Below, piece by piece: positions 12,228-21,860 of a stretch of DNA of 64,000 nucleotides. Every line of letters begins with the position of its first letter. The stretch's first letter is position 1. The DNA lies in the NCBI RefSeq assembly GCF_030062155.1, contig NZ_CP118269.1:3100001-3164000 (forward strand). The letters are read 5' to 3'. Made by a program: the position numbers and the translations under genes. This DNA comes from Pantoea sp. Lij88. Its GTDB lineage: Bacteria; Pseudomonadota; Gammaproteobacteria; Enterobacterales; Enterobacteriaceae. Under the pieces are notes generated by a model that worked only from the letters and a program-made list of their open reading frames with translations, was not told the origin of the DNA and searched no databases.

Positions 12228-13415
12228 CTAACTCACCGCGCGGGGACGTGGCGTTGTGCCTGCTGGTGCCAGCAACGCCTCCGCCTGCACCAGTGAATCG
12301 CGGGTGATTTCACTAATGGATTTTGTGCCGGTCAGCGTCATGGCGACGCGCATCTCTTTCTCAATCAGGTCCAGCAGGTTTTCGACGCCGCGCTGACCGT
12401 GAGTCGCCAGCGCATAGATAAATGCCCGTCCCAGCAGCACGCTGTCTGCGCCCAGCGCGATCATCCGCACCACATCCAGCCCGTTACGGATGCCACTGTC
12501 CGCCAGAATGGTGATGTCGCCTTTGACCGCATCGGCAATCGCTGGCAGCGCACGTGCCGAGGAGAGCACGCCATCCAGCTGACGTCCGCCATGATTCGAC
12601 ACCACGATGCCATCGGCACCGAAACGCACCGCATCCCGCGCATCTTCCGGATCGAGAATGCCCTTGATCACCATCGGCCCGTCCCAGAACTCGCGGATCC
12701 ACTCCAGATCTTTCCAGCTGATCGAGGGATCGAAGTTGTTCGCCAGCCAGCCGATATAATCTTCCAGCCCGGTCGGCTTGCCGAGATAGGCGGAGATATT
12801 CCCCAGATCGTGTGGACGCCCCTGCAGACCCACATCCAGCGCCCATTGTGGATGGGTGACCGCCTGCCAGTAACGACGCAGCGCAGCGTGATTGCCGCTC
12901 ATCCCGGAGTGCGCATCGCGATAGCGCGCGCCTGGCGTTGGCATATCCACGGTAAACACCAGCGTTGAACAACCGGCGGCTTTGGCGCGCTCCAGCGCAT
13001 TGCGCATAAAACCGCGGTCACGCAGCACATAGAGCTGGAACCACATCGGACGGTTGATCTGTGGCGCCACCTCTTCAATCGGGCAGACCGAGACCGTCGA
13101 CAGGGTAAACGGAATGCCTTTCAGGGCCGCCGCGCGCGCGGCCTGCACTTCACCCCGGCGGGCATACATGCCGCACAGGCCGACCGGCGCCAGCGCAACC
13201 GGCATCGACAGGGTCTCATTGAATAATTTTGTCTCAAGGCTCAGTTCCGACATGTTCTTCAGAATCCGCTGGCGCAGCGCCACGTCAGAGAGGTCTTCCA
13301 CGTTACGTCGCAGGGTGTGCTCGGCGTAGGCCCCGCCATCAAGATAGTGAAACAGGAACGGCGGCAGGATACGTTGCGCGGCGGCGCGATAGTCACTGGC
13401 AGCTGAGATAATCAT
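12228..13415 (-). CDS. lldD: FMN-dependent L-lactate dehydrogenase
   Basis: The 395-residue flavoprotein oxidises L-lactate to pyruvate and feeds electrons to the respiratory chain at the inner membrane. It matches E. coli LldD (396 aa), with the glycolate-oxidase-type TIM barrel and the catalytic His and Arg in [12 protein letters not shown]. The FMN-site region [16 protein letters not shown] is near the C-terminus. Its ATG overlaps the lldR stop by one base (TGATG), so the last two genes of lldPRD are coupled. Confidence 0.96.
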   Translation of the reverse strand: MIISAASDYRAAAQRILPPFLFHYLDGGAYAEHTLRRNVEDLSDVALRQRILKNMSELSLETKLFNETLSMPVALAPVGLCGMYARRGEVQAARAAALKGIPFTLSTVSVCPIEEVAPQINRPMWFQLYVLRDRGFMRNALERAKAAGCSTLVFTVDMPTPGARYRDAHSGMSGNHAALRRYWQAVTHPQWALDVGLQGRPHDLGNISAYLGKPTGLEDYIGWLANNFDPSISWKDLEWIREFWDGPMVIKGILDPEDARDAVRFGADGIVVSNHGGRQLDGVLSSARALPAIADAVKGDITILADSGIRNGLDVVRMIALGADSVLLGRAFIYALATHGQRGVENLLDLIEKEMRVAMTLTGTKSISEITRDSLVQAEALLAPAGTTPRPRAVS

Positions 13416-14188
13416 CAGTCAGATTCCTTAGAGTTGCGTGTGTCGTTATCCGGTAAGCGGGTGATGCGCGCCTGACGCGCTTCATCTTCATGCAGGCTTT
13501 TCATGGTGGTGTGCACAAAGCCCAGATGCTGCATCGCTGCCTGACGGGCCGCTTCGGCGTCGCCCGCCAGGATCGCATCGAGCAGCGCCTGATGCTGTTC
13601 CGTCAGACGGGCGAAAATCGCTGGCTGGGTGTACATGCGCTGACGGGTCTGCATCACCGACGATTGCAGCAGCTCAAAAAAGCCACGCATCGTCTGCAGC
13701 AGCACCACGTTGTGCGACGCCTCGGCAATCGCCAGGTGGAAGCGGACATCTGCCTGGGCGGCGAGATCGGGATCGTCGCTCTCTTTCAGCTTCAGGGTAG
13801 CGTCGAAAGCGTATTGCAGCTTCTCTTTGTCGGCGTCGGTGGCGCGCAGTGCGGCATGCCAGGCCGTGCTGGCCTCAATGGCATGCCGCGCTTCCAGAAT
13901 GTCGTAGCGGTAGTCGGGATCGTCGCGCAGCAGCTGGCGAATCGGCTCGACGATGCGCTGTTCAGACCAGGGCGCCAGCTGCTGACGCATCCAGGTGCCG
14001 CCGCCGCGTCGGCTGATCAGCATTCCGCTGCTGATCAGCTGCTGTATCGCTTCCCGCAGCGAGGAGCGGGAGACGCCGAGTTCCGCCGAGAGCTGACGCT
14101 CGGCGGGCAGGCGCATACCCGGCTCAAGCTGATGGTCGGTGATGTATGCCCGGAGGCGTGTCACCAGCGGATCGGCATGGCTGCTCAT
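13415..14188 (-). CDS. lldR: GntR/FadR-type regulator of lactate use LldR
   Basis: The 257-residue regulator has an N-terminal winged helix ([22 protein letters not shown]) and a C-terminal FCD domain ([34 protein letters not shown]) that binds lactate and a metal. It is closely similar to E. coli LldR (258 aa). Without lactate it represses, and with lactate it activates, lldPRD. Start 14188 was chosen because its ATG overlaps the lldP stop as ATGA. Two matching palindromes lie upstream of lldP. Confidence 0.95.
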   Translation of the reverse strand: MSSHADPLVTRLRAYITDHQLEPGMRLPAERQLSAELGVSRSSLREAIQQLISSGMLISRRGGGTWMRQQLAPWSEQRIVEPIRQLLRDDPDYRYDILEARHAIEASTAWHAALRATDADKEKLQYAFDATLKLKESDDPDLAAQADVRFHLAIAEASHNVVLLQTMRGFFELLQSSVMQTRQRMYTQPAIFARLTEQHQALLDAILAGDAEAARQAAMQHLGFVHTTMKSLHEDEARQARITRLPDNDTRNSKESD

Positions 14189-15840
14189 GGAATCATCCAC
14201 GGGAAGACGTAGGCCTGAAGCGTGGTAATCACACCGACCATACAGGTGAAAATCAGGCTGTGCTTTACGGTAAACCGGAACAGGTCGGACTCTTTCCCTA
14301 CCAGTCCGACCGCCGCACAGGCGATGGCGATCGACTGCGGCGAGATCATCTTACCGGTCACGCCACCGGTGGTGTTGGCCGCCACCAGCAGAATATCGGA
14401 GACGCCGATCTGCTGTGCGGTCGTCGCCTGTAACGCGGCAAACAGCGCATTCGATGAGGTATCAGATCCGGTCAGGAACACGCCCAGCCAGCCGAGGAAC
14501 GGCGAGAAGAAGGTAAACGCGTGACCGGTGTGGGCCAGCGCCAGCGCCAGCGTCGCAGAGAGACCGGAGTAGTTGGAGATAAACGCAAAGGCCAGCACCA
14601 TCCCGATGGAGTAGATCGGCAGCGCCAGCTCTTTCAGCGTTTCACCAAAGGTCTGCAGCGCCGCCTTTGGCTTCATGCGCAGGAACAGAATAGCCATGAT
14701 CGCCGCAATCAAAATCGCGGTGCCGGTCGCGGAGACCAGATCCAGTTTATAGATCGCCGGATAAGGTGTTGCATTGCTGACCACCGGCGGCATCCGCGCC
14801 ACCAGCTCATTCAGCATCGGCACCGGCACAGCCAGCACCCAGTCATAGAGCGCACCGCCTTTGGCGAACAGCGCTTTAAACGGCGGGATGCTCCAGAGCG
14901 TGACGGTGGCGGTCAGAAACAGGAACGGCATCCAGGCGCGGATAACCTGCCCCAGCCGATACTTCTGCGTGGGCAGCAACGGATCGCCCTGCTTCGCCTC
15001 TGCATCGGCAAAGCGGAAAATGCGCACCGGTTTCCAGACCCGCAGGAACAGCGTCAGCGAAATCAGCGAGGCGAGCGACGAGATAATATCGGGCAGCTCC
15101 GGCCCCAGGAAGTTGGAGCTGAGGAACTGGGCGATGGCAAAGGATCCGCCCGCGACAACGACCGCCGGCCACGTCTCTTTCACCCCGCGCCAGCCATCCA
15201 TAATCGCCATAATCCAGAACAGCACAATCAGGGTCAGCAGCGGCAGCTGGCGTCCGGCCATCTGGCCGATAGCAAAACTGTCCAGCCCGGTAACCTGGCC
15301 CGCCACAATAATCGGAATGCCCATCGCGCCAAAAGCCACGGGTGCGGTGTTCACAATCAGGCAGAGCCCGGCGGCGTAGAGCGGATTAAAGCCGAGTCCC
15401 ACCAGCAGCGCGGCCGTAATCGCCACCGGCGCACCAAAGCCTGCCGCGCCCTCCAGGAAAGCCCCGAACGAGAAGCCGACAATCAGCATCTGCAGACGCT
15501 GATCGGGCGTAATCGACAGGATTGAGGCGCGGATAATGTCGAACTGGCCGGTTTTGACCGAGATTTTGTAGACGAAGACGGCGGCAACAATAATCCAGGC
15601 AATCGGCCACAATCCATAGAGGAAGCCGTACACCACGGCAGTCAGCGCCTGTGCAGCGGGCATCTGATAGAGAAACAGCGCCACCAGCAGCGCCAGTACC
15701 ACGGTGGTGGTGGCCGCCAGGTAGCCTTTCATCTTCAGCTTAATCAGCGCAAAGAAGAAAAAGAGAATCGGGATCAGTGCGACCAGACTTGAGAGCCAGA
15801 TATTACCCAGCGGATCGTAGTTTTGTTGCCAGATCGGCAT
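14185..15840 (-). CDS. lldP: L-lactate permease
   Basis: The 551-residue, about 12-TM symporter imports L-lactate, and in E. coli also D-lactate and glycolate, with protons. The length equals E. coli LldP. Shared blocks include [16 protein letters not shown] at the N-terminus, [19 protein letters not shown], and [20 protein letters not shown] 15840 gives the family N-terminus; 19 extra upstream codons are not conserved. It is the first gene of the lldPRD operon and overlaps lldR by 4 bp. Confidence 0.96.
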   Translation of the reverse strand: MPIWQQNYDPLGNIWLSSLVALIPILFFFFALIKLKMKGYLAATTTVVLALLVALFLYQMPAAQALTAVVYGFLYGLWPIAWIIVAAVFVYKISVKTGQFDIIRASILSITPDQRLQMLIVGFSFGAFLEGAAGFGAPVAITAALLVGLGFNPLYAAGLCLIVNTAPVAFGAMGIPIIVAGQVTGLDSFAIGQMAGRQLPLLTLIVLFWIMAIMDGWRGVKETWPAVVVAGGSFAIAQFLSSNFLGPELPDIISSLASLISLTLFLRVWKPVRIFRFADAEAKQGDPLLPTQKYRLGQVIRAWMPFLFLTATVTLWSIPPFKALFAKGGALYDWVLAVPVPMLNELVARMPPVVSNATPYPAIYKLDLVSATGTAILIAAIMAILFLRMKPKAALQTFGETLKELALPIYSIGMVLAFAFISNYSGLSATLALALAHTGHAFTFFSPFLGWLGVFLTGSDTSSNALFAALQATTAQQIGVSDILLVAANTTGGVTGKMISPQSIAIACAAVGLVGKESDLFRFTVKHSLIFTCMVGVITTLQAYVFPWMIP

Positions 15841-15908
15841 GCCAGTATCTCCAGAGGAAGAGGTAACGTGGCACGCAACCGTGAAACTGCATGCCATCCG
15901 CCCCTGGA

Positions 15909-15921
15909 TTGGTCAGACCAA
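15909..15921. promoter_or_regulatory. LldR-type operator (promoter-proximal)
   Basis: TTGGTCAGACCAA is a perfect palindrome around the central A and fits the GntR/FadR-type pattern TGGTnnnACCA. It lies 69 bp upstream of the lldP ATG. A near-identical site is centred 124 bp further upstream; E. coli lldPRD has two LldR sites about 127 bp apart flanking the promoter. Confidence 0.75.
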
Positions 15922-15938
15922 ACCGCTGTCCCGGGGCT

Positions 15939-15982
15939 TATGGCAACAGATAGTTAATGCATTGTTAATCTATGGCAACAGA
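15939..15982. repeat. 12-bp direct repeats flanking the ArcA-like site
   Basis: TATGGCAACAGA occurs at 15939-15950 and again at 15971-15982 (32 bp period). The ArcA-like repeats lie between them. On the coding strand the repeats read TCTGTTGCCATA. One copy could supply a -35 (TTGCCA), so the duplication may reflect tandem promoters or a regulator site. Confidence 0.6.
15953..15969. promoter_or_regulatory. ArcA-type direct repeat
   Basis: GTTAAT is repeated at 15953 and 15964, exactly 11 bp apart, which is the spacing of ArcA-P half-sites. E. coli lldPRD is strongly repressed by ArcA under low oxygen. The site lies between the two LldR-type palindromes in the promoter region. Confidence 0.55.
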
Positions 15983-16032
15983 AGTTGCGCGAATTTTCCC
16001 GGAGTGTGAACCAGAGAAAAATATTGCCGGGA

Positions 16033-16045
16033 TTGGTCGGACCAA
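16033..16045. promoter_or_regulatory. LldR-type operator (distal)
   Basis: TTGGTCGGACCAA differs from the proximal site only at the central base. It lies 2 bp past the stop of the upstream transporter gene. The pair of sites suggests repression by looping, as proposed for E. coli. Confidence 0.75.
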
Positions 16046-16047
16046 AA

Positions 16048-17217
16048 TCAGCGTTTTACCCCGGGAAAGGCGTGCTGATAGCTGCGCGGATGGAAACGCA
16101 GATTCAATCCGATCAGCAGCAGCGTGACCGCCGCCTGCAGAATCCAGACGCTGGTGAAATGACCGGTGAGCGCATGCAGCTGTCCGGCGATAAACGGCAT
16201 GCTGCCCGCGATAATAAAACCGACGCCCTGCATAAAGGCGACCAGCCGCGCGCCAGCCTGAGGCTGCTCCAGATGATCCAGCGCCAGCACCAGTGCCAGC
16301 GGAAACGCCCCGCCCAGTCCAAAGCCCGCGATCGCCGCCCAGAGCCACGGCGCCAGCTGTGGCGCGAACAGGAAGCCGAGCATGCCGCTGAACTGCATCG
16401 CCAGGGTCAGCAGCAGCAGCGGACGGCGATCGCGCCCCCGCGCCAGCAAGGGCAGCAGCAGCGCACCCGTAACCTGACAGCCGATCATCATGCCCAGCAG
16501 TGAACCGCCCGCCTGCGCGCTCCAGCCAAGCTGATGGTAGAAATCGGGCAGCCAGGCGACGCAGATGGCGTAACCGCCATTCACCAGACCAAAGCTTAAC
16601 GCCAGCGTCCAGGCGCGGGTTTTTCGCCACAGCGAAGGCATCGCGGCGGCCGCTGTCCGGGCTGCGGGTGCGGTGGTGATAAACAGCCACAGCAGGATAG
16701 CCAGCACCACCGGCACCGCCCAGCTGCTCAGCGCGCCCTGCCAGCCAGCCTGCGCACTCAGCCACGGCGAGATCGCCGCGCCAATCCCGCCGCCGCCCAT
16801 CAGCGCCGCTGCCCACAATCCGGTTACGCCTGCACTGCGGCTGCCAAAGCGCTGACGGATCAATCCCGGCATCGCCATCTGTACGATGCCAATCCCTGCC
16901 CCGCCCGGCACGGCAGTCAGCACCAGCCAGCGGCCGTCAGTGACAAACAGCCGACTCACCAGCGCCAGCAACAGCAGCAGCAACCCGCCCAGCAGCAGTC
17001 TGCGCACTGCAAAACGCTGCATCAGCGGGGCGCTGATTAACGCAATAGCGCCCATCATCATCATCGGCACCGCAGGCAGCAGCGAGGCCGCCAGCGGTGA
17101 CAGACCGATGCTCTGTCGCAGCTGGCCGAGTAACGGACTGACCGACGTCATCAGCGGTCGCATGTTGAGTCCGGCCAGCACCAGCGCCACCAGCAGCAGG
17201 TTGTTCTCTCTTTTCAT
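16048..17217 (-). CDS. CynX/NimT-family MFS transporter
   Basis: The 389-residue, about 12-TM protein has the subfamily N-terminus (VLAGLNMRPLMTSVSPLLGQL) and the motif-A-like loop SAPLMQRFAVRRLLLGG. It resembles E. coli CynX and NimT (YeaN), which export or import small anions and nitroimidazoles; the substrate here is not predictable. It is divergent from a LysR regulator with only 87 bp between the starts, so that regulator probably controls it. It is on the same strand as lldPRD but separated by the lld control region. Confidence 0.85.
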   Translation of the reverse strand: MKRENNLLLVALVLAGLNMRPLMTSVSPLLGQLRQSIGLSPLAASLLPAVPMMMMGAIALISAPLMQRFAVRRLLLGGLLLLLLALVSRLFVTDGRWLVLTAVPGGAGIGIVQMAMPGLIRQRFGSRSAGVTGLWAAALMGGGGIGAAISPWLSAQAGWQGALSSWAVPVVLAILLWLFITTAPAARTAAAAMPSLWRKTRAWTLALSFGLVNGGYAICVAWLPDFYHQLGWSAQAGGSLLGMMIGCQVTGALLLPLLARGRDRRPLLLLTLAMQFSGMLGFLFAPQLAPWLWAAIAGFGLGGAFPLALVLALDHLEQPQAGARLVAFMQGVGFIIAGSMPFIAGQLHALTGHFTSVWILQAAVTLLLIGLNLRFHPRSYQHAFPGVKR

Positions 17218-17304
17218 CTGAGATCCACGCAGTTAAAAGTTGCCAGCCTGGCAGCAGTCGCTACTATCTGGAAATGAAATATTACTCTGCCAGGTAGTGG
17301 AAAA

Positions 17305-18165
17305 ATGAATCGTCAGCCGATGTTCACCCCACAGCAGCTGCTCAGCTTTGTGGCGGTGTGCGAAACCGCCAGCTTTACCCGCGCCGCCGACCGGGTGCAT
17401 CTGTCGCAGTCCACCGTCAGCCAGCAGGTGCGGCGACTGGAGGAGATGGTAGGCAAAGAACTGCTGGTTCGCTCCTCCCATCAGGTGCAGATCACCGAAG
17501 AGGGCGAAAAACTTTTAGGCTACGCCCGGCGGATTATCGCCCTGAATGGCGAAGCGCACGATGTCCTGAGTGACCAGTGGCGCGACGGCGTGCTGCGTCT
17601 CGGCGTACCGGAAGATTTCGCCGCCCCCACTGCCGGTCTGCTGGCGCACTTCAGTCGCGACCATCCCCAGCTGCGGCTGGATGTGATGAGCGGCATGCAG
17701 GTGGAACTGCGTCGCGCCTGGCAGCGTGAAGAGCTGGACATCATGCTGATTAAACAGCCCGCTGGCGAGCGTCCGCTGGCATCACGTCCTGAACCGCTGC
17801 TGTGGCTCGACAGCGCAGAGTGGCCCTGCTTTGAGCAGACGCCGGTGCCGCTGGTGCTGTTTCCCCAGCAGGGGCTCTATCGCGATGAAGTCTGTCAGAC
17901 GCTCGACGCGCTGGGCCGAAGCTGGCGCATCAGCTACAGCAGCGCCAGCCTGGTCGCGCTGGCCGCCGCCAGTGCTCAGGGGCTGGGACTCACATTACTG
18001 CCCGCCAGCTGCCGCCTGCCGCAGCACCGGGTGCTGGGCCCGGAACAGGGGCTGCCGGTGATTGATACCTTTGAACTGGCGCTGTTCTGCCGTCATCCGC
18101 AGGATCCGCTGCAGCGTGAACTGGCGGCGTCACTGGCGGCATTTGGTCAGCTGCGCTGGCAGTGA
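17305..18165 (+). CDS. LysR-family transcriptional regulator
   Basis: The 286-residue protein has the N-terminal LysR winged helix (FVAVCETASFTRAADRVHLS, QSTVSQQVRRLE) followed by a periplasmic-binding-like effector domain. The usual LysR gene arrangement, divergent from its target, points to the adjacent CynX/NimT-type transporter gene as target. The downstream Tat-exported amidohydrolase starts 90 bp after its stop in the same direction, so it may also belong to this regulon. The effector is unknown. Confidence 0.88.
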   Translation: MNRQPMFTPQQLLSFVAVCETASFTRAADRVHLSQSTVSQQVRRLEEMVGKELLVRSSHQVQITEEGEKLLGYARRIIALNGEAHDVLSDQWRDGVLRLGVPEDFAAPTAGLLAHFSRDHPQLRLDVMSGMQVELRRAWQREELDIMLIKQPAGERPLASRPEPLLWLDSAEWPCFEQTPVPLVLFPQQGLYRDEVCQTLDALGRSWRISYSSASLVALAAASAQGLGLTLLPASCRLPQHRVLGPEQGLPVIDTFELALFCRHPQDPLQRELAASLAAFGQLRWQ

Positions 18166-18255
18166 GATATCGAATAGTCGTCAGTGGAAAATAACGCAGC
18201 AGGCTGACCCCGCGTTTGTCAGATTAAGCGCTTGTTCATTTTGCAGGAGCCTCTG

Positions 18256-19644
18256 ATGCCTATTTCCTCTTCGCCGAGCCGCCGTGATTTTCTGGGACAA
18301 AGCGTTCGCTGGACCGCCGCTGGCGGCCTGCTGGCCGCCGGTCTCGGTCAGGCCAGTGCCGCCATCTCTTCATCGTTGCCCGCCCTCAATCCCGACCCGC
18401 CCGCTGCCCTGCCACAGCAGGATCACTACCTGCTGCGCAATGTGCGGCTGGAAGAGGGTTTTATCCGTGAGGATGAGGAGATTGTCGCGACCCGGACCGG
18501 ACGTTACGACATCAGCGTGCGCGACGGTAAAATTGACCAGCTGACACCGGCAGGCCAGGGCGACAGCTCGCTGCCGTCCTGGGATGCGCAGGATGCCCTG
18601 CTGCTGCCCGCCACTCAGGATATGCACATCCACCTTGATAAAACCTTCTACGGTGGCCCGTGGCAGGCGCCGCGTCCGCGTCAGGGCAAAACCATCATGG
18701 ATATGATTGCGCGCGAACAGGTGCTGATTCCTCAACTGCTGCCGCACTCCCAGGCGCGCGCCGAAGGGTTGATCGCCCTGCTGCACGCCAAAGGCACCAC
18801 CCGCGCCCGCAGCCACTGCAATATCGATCCGGTCAGCGGACTGAAAAGCCTGGAACACCTGCAGGCGGCGTTAGCCCGTTACCCGGACTTTCCCTGCGAG
18901 ATCGTCGCTTTTCCGCAGCACGGCCTGCTGCACTCGCAGGTCGATGGGTTAATGCGTGAGGCGATGCAGCACGGCGTTGAGTATGTCGGCGGACTGGATC
19001 CCACTCATGTCGATGGTGCGATGGAGAAGTCGCTGGATGCGATGTTCCGGATTGCGCTCGACTACCAGCGCGGCGTGGATATTCACCTGCATGAGACCTC
19101 CCCGGCTGGCGTGGCGGCGATTCAGTACATGATTGATACCGTAGCGAAGAATCCGGAGCTGAAAGGCAAAGTCACCCTCAGCCACGGTTTCGCGCTGGCG
19201 ACCCTGAGCGGCAGTGCGCTGGATAGGATGATCGAAGGGCTGGCGGAGCAGCAGTTCAGCGTCGCCTCCACACTGCCGATCGGCAAGCTCACCATGCCGA
19301 TTCCGCAATTGCAGGCGGCGGGCATAAAGGTGATGACCGGCACTGACAGCGTCATCGATCACTGGTCCCCATTTGGCACCGGCAGCATGCTGGAAAAAGC
19401 GAATCTCTATGCGCAGCTCTACCGCGGCTCCGATGAGTTCTCGCTGTCGCGGGCGCTGGCGATTGCCACCGACGATCGGCTGCCGCTCTCCGCCCAGGGT
19501 GAACGCCAGTGGCCCGCGCCAGGCGATGAAGCCAGCATGATGCTGGTGGCGGCCAGCTGTTCCGCCGAGGCCGTGGCGCGTATCTCGCCCGTCGTCGCGA
19601 CCTTCTCGCGCGGTAAACCGGTCTTTGCGCTGGCCCCGGTCTGA
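18256..19644 (+). CDS. Tat-exported metal-dependent amidohydrolase, CodA-like
   Basis: The 462-residue protein opens with a twin-arginine signal (SRRDFLGQSVRWTAAGG, cut near QASA/AI), so it should act in the periplasm after folding with its metal. The catalytic domain follows the cytosine-deaminase branch of the amidohydrolase superfamily: metal site TQDMHIHLDKTF, then RSHCNIDP, IHLHETSPAG, LSHGFAL, and the metal Asp in GTDSVIDHWSPFGTG. Substrates of this branch include cytosine and N-substituted triazines; the one here is unknown. AGGAG lies before ATG 18256. A purine/ureide link to the distant hpx cluster is only a guess. Confidence 0.82.
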   Translation: MPISSSPSRRDFLGQSVRWTAAGGLLAAGLGQASAAISSSLPALNPDPPAALPQQDHYLLRNVRLEEGFIREDEEIVATRTGRYDISVRDGKIDQLTPAGQGDSSLPSWDAQDALLLPATQDMHIHLDKTFYGGPWQAPRPRQGKTIMDMIAREQVLIPQLLPHSQARAEGLIALLHAKGTTRARSHCNIDPVSGLKSLEHLQAALARYPDFPCEIVAFPQHGLLHSQVDGLMREAMQHGVEYVGGLDPTHVDGAMEKSLDAMFRIALDYQRGVDIHLHETSPAGVAAIQYMIDTVAKNPELKGKVTLSHGFALATLSGSALDRMIEGLAEQQFSVASTLPIGKLTMPIPQLQAAGIKVMTGTDSVIDHWSPFGTGSMLEKANLYAQLYRGSDEFSLSRALAIATDDRLPLSAQGERQWPAPGDEASMMLVAASCSAEAVARISPVVATFSRGKPVFALAPV

Positions 19645-19687
19645 CACAGCAAAACCGCACAGGGGTGCACAGAGGGCCACCTGACGT

Positions 19688-19710
19688 GAAGCGATGGGAG
19701 CCTGCGCCCG
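19688..19710. repeat. Partial copy of a dispersed intergenic repeat
   Basis: The stretch with GCGATGGGAGC and CGCCCG matches the left end of the larger repeat at 49637-49656 except at two or three positions. No matching right arm was found nearby, so this looks like a truncated copy. Confidence 0.45.
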
Positions 19711-19752
19711 TTCCACCGCACCCTACTCAACGGGCCGCGAGGCATCTATCCC

Positions 19753-19787
19753 CAAAAACAACAGAGCCTCCACAAGGGAGGCTCTGC
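19753..19787 (-). terminator. Rho-independent terminator of the DUF2767-like gene
   Basis: On the minus strand a stem CAGAGCCTCC / GGAGGCTCTG with a short loop is followed by TTGTTTTT. It lies just downstream of the gene at 19810-20028. Confidence 0.8.
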
Positions 19788-19809
19788 ATTTACCTGAGCG
19801 GAGTGCGTG

Positions 19810-20028
19810 TTATGCGCTTTTGGCCCATTTATCGTTCGACATTAGTTCCATTGCCAGCGCGTATAAGCGACGATCTTCCTGATCACAGGGCTCATCTTCC
19901 GCATAACACGCAATCATCGAAGCGATCTTATCAGCAGATAAGCTCTCTCCATGAATATGCAGTGTCAGTACGGCGCGGCCTACTATTTTAAGCACATTTT
20001 CATGTGGTCCCTGGATGCGATTACTCAA
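19810..20028 (-). CDS. FumD/DUF2767-like small protein
   Basis: The 72-residue product starts MSNRIQGPHENVLKIVGRAV and has two predicted helices, with LTLHIHGESLSADKIASMIA and RRLYALAMELM. The layout (V-G-x-x-V-L-x-x-x-x-x-G-x-x-L...I...L...A) resembles E. coli FumD (YdhZ), a DUF2767 protein reported to have weak fumarase activity. It has its own terminator and an AT-rich upstream region, as RpoS- or H-NS-controlled genes often have. Assignment is by pattern only. Confidence 0.5.
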   Translation of the reverse strand: MSNRIQGPHENVLKIVGRAVLTLHIHGESLSADKIASMIACYAEDEPCDQEDRRLYALAMELMSNDKWAKSA

Positions 20029-20441
20029 TGCAAATACCCTCTACCGGTCGTTGTACCAGGAATATGGCGCGCTAAATATAAAGCAATTAGCTCAGGATTT
20101 TTATCGGCACGGAGAGTGATATTTTTTAATGATTAATTCTATTACTGGAGTGATTATTAAGGAATCATCTGATTAACAATGAAATAAATATTTAAAAACG
20201 TGCACTTATAAAATAAAGAATGGCATTGATAAGTTATCCCTATGATATAAAAACCTTTCCGGTCAGCTAAACGTTAAAAAAAAACCACCTTTCAACAGTA
20301 AACTTCAGTCTATTCCTAAGCGTACCGGCAGAGATAGTTTCATCCCGTTAACCTTCGAGGTTCCCGTTGCTGTCAGGCGTGCTTTCTGCCAGACTTGCCC
20401 CGCAATAATGCCCTACACTTTCAGCCTCAGAGGCCGCGCCC
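20029..20441. other. AT-rich intergenic region, no gene seen
   Basis: The 413 bp between the DUF2767-like gene and dbpA contain a clearly AT-rich core (about 20070-20290) that stands out from the GC-rich neighbourhood. It probably carries divergent promoters and may bind H-NS. No ORF with a ribosome site and no hairpin was recognised. Confidence 0.5.
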
Positions 20442-21824
20442 GTGACCGCTTTTTCTACCCTCAATTCGCTTCCCGACAGCCAGCTCGATAACCTGCGCGA
20501 GATGGGCTACACCAGCATGACGCCCGTGCAGGCCGCTACGCTGCCCGCCATTCTGCAGGGACGCGACGTGCGCGCGCAGGCGAAAACCGGCAGCGGTAAA
20601 ACGGCTGCCTTTGGTATTGGTCTACTGCACCATATCGACAGCACCCGCTTTCAGACGCAGGCATTGATCCTCTGTCCGACCCGCGAACTGGCGGATCAGG
20701 TGGGTAACGTGCTGCGCCAGCTGGCGCGCTTCACCCGTAACATCAAAGTCCTCACCCTGTGTGGCGGACAGCCGATGAGCGCACAGCGTGATTCGCTGGT
20801 ACATCCACCGCATATCGTGGTCGGCACGCCGGGTCGTATCCTCGATCACATCAACCGCGAAAACCTTAAGCTGGACCAGCTCAACACGCTGGTACTGGAT
20901 GAAGCGGATCGGATGCTGGAGATGGGCTTCCTCAATGATATGGAAACAATCATTGAAGCGACGCCCGCCTCGCGCCAGACGCTGCTCTTTTCCGCCACCT
21001 GGCCCGACGGCATCACCGCCATCAGCACCCGCTTCCAGCGCGATGCACTGAGCGTCGTGACCGAAGATGTCAGCGAACTGCCTTCAATCGATCAGCAGTT
21101 CTTTGAAGCCAGCCACAATGAAAAGCTGGGTCTGCTCATCGCACTGCTCGGCGATCGTCAGCCTTCATCCTGCGTGGTCTTTTGCAACACCAAACGCGAA
21201 TGTGACGATGTCGCTGCGGCGCTTAACGCGCGTGATATCAGCGCTCTGCCACTGCATGGCGACCTGGAGCAGCGCGATCGCGAACGCGTACTGATCCGCT
21301 TCGCAAACGGCAGCGGTCGCGTGCTGGTTGCCACCGATGTCGCCGCACGCGGACTCGACATCAAATCGCTGGCGATGGTGGTCAACTACCAGCTCGCCTG
21401 GGATCCTGAAATTCACCTGCACCGCATCGGTCGTACCGCCCGTGCAGGCGAACATGGCGTTGCCGTCAGCCTGGTCGCTGCCGATGAGATGGCGCGCGCC
21501 CATGCGCTGGAAGACTTCCTGCAGCAGAAGCTGCCGTGGGTCTCGGCCAGCACGCTGAAAAAAGGCAGCAGCAAGCCGCTGCCAGCCGCCATGATGACGC
21601 TGTGCATTGATGGTGGCCGTAAAGCCAAGATTCGTCCGGGAGATATTCTGGGTGCGCTGACGGGTGAAGCGGGTTATCGCGCGGATCAGATCGGCAAAAT
21701 TGTTCTGACACCTACGCATGCCTACGTGGCGATTGAAGCGAACCACGCCAAAGCGGCGCTGGTGAAACTCAAGCAGGGCAAAATCAAAGGCAAAACCTGC
21801 CGGGCGATTCTGCTGAAAGACTGA
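20442..21824 (+). CDS. dbpA: ATP-dependent RNA helicase DbpA
   Basis: The 460-residue DEAD-box helicase has the Q motif (MGYTSMTPVQ), Walker A AKTGSGKT, DEAD (LVLDEADRM), SAT, and motif VI HRIGRTARAG. The C-terminal RNA-binding domain (MTLCIDGGRKAKIRPGDILG) is specific for 23S rRNA hairpin 92 in E. coli, where DbpA acts in late 50S assembly. The start is GTG at 20442, giving MTAFSTLN as in E. coli; AGAGG lies about 9 nt upstream. Confidence 0.96.
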   Translation: MTAFSTLNSLPDSQLDNLREMGYTSMTPVQAATLPAILQGRDVRAQAKTGSGKTAAFGIGLLHHIDSTRFQTQALILCPTRELADQVGNVLRQLARFTRNIKVLTLCGGQPMSAQRDSLVHPPHIVVGTPGRILDHINRENLKLDQLNTLVLDEADRMLEMGFLNDMETIIEATPASRQTLLFSATWPDGITAISTRFQRDALSVVTEDVSELPSIDQQFFEASHNEKLGLLIALLGDRQPSSCVVFCNTKRECDDVAAALNARDISALPLHGDLEQRDRERVLIRFANGSGRVLVATDVAARGLDIKSLAMVVNYQLAWDPEIHLHRIGRTARAGEHGVAVSLVAADEMARAHALEDFLQQKLPWVSASTLKKGSSKPLPAAMMTLCIDGGRKAKIRPGDILGALTGEAGYRADQIGKIVLTPTHAYVAIEANHAKAALVKLKQGKIKGKTCRAILLKD

Positions 21825-21831
21825 ATAAAAA

Positions 21832-21860
21832 CGGGCGAGGATATCACCTCGCCCGGTTTC
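21832..21860 (+). terminator. Rho-independent terminator after dbpA
   Basis: A perfect 9-bp stem, CGGGCGAGG / CCTCGCCCG, with a 6-nt loop is followed by GTTTCTT. It sits between the convergent dbpA and ygiW genes and is preceded by an A-rich stretch, so it may serve both. Confidence 0.85.
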
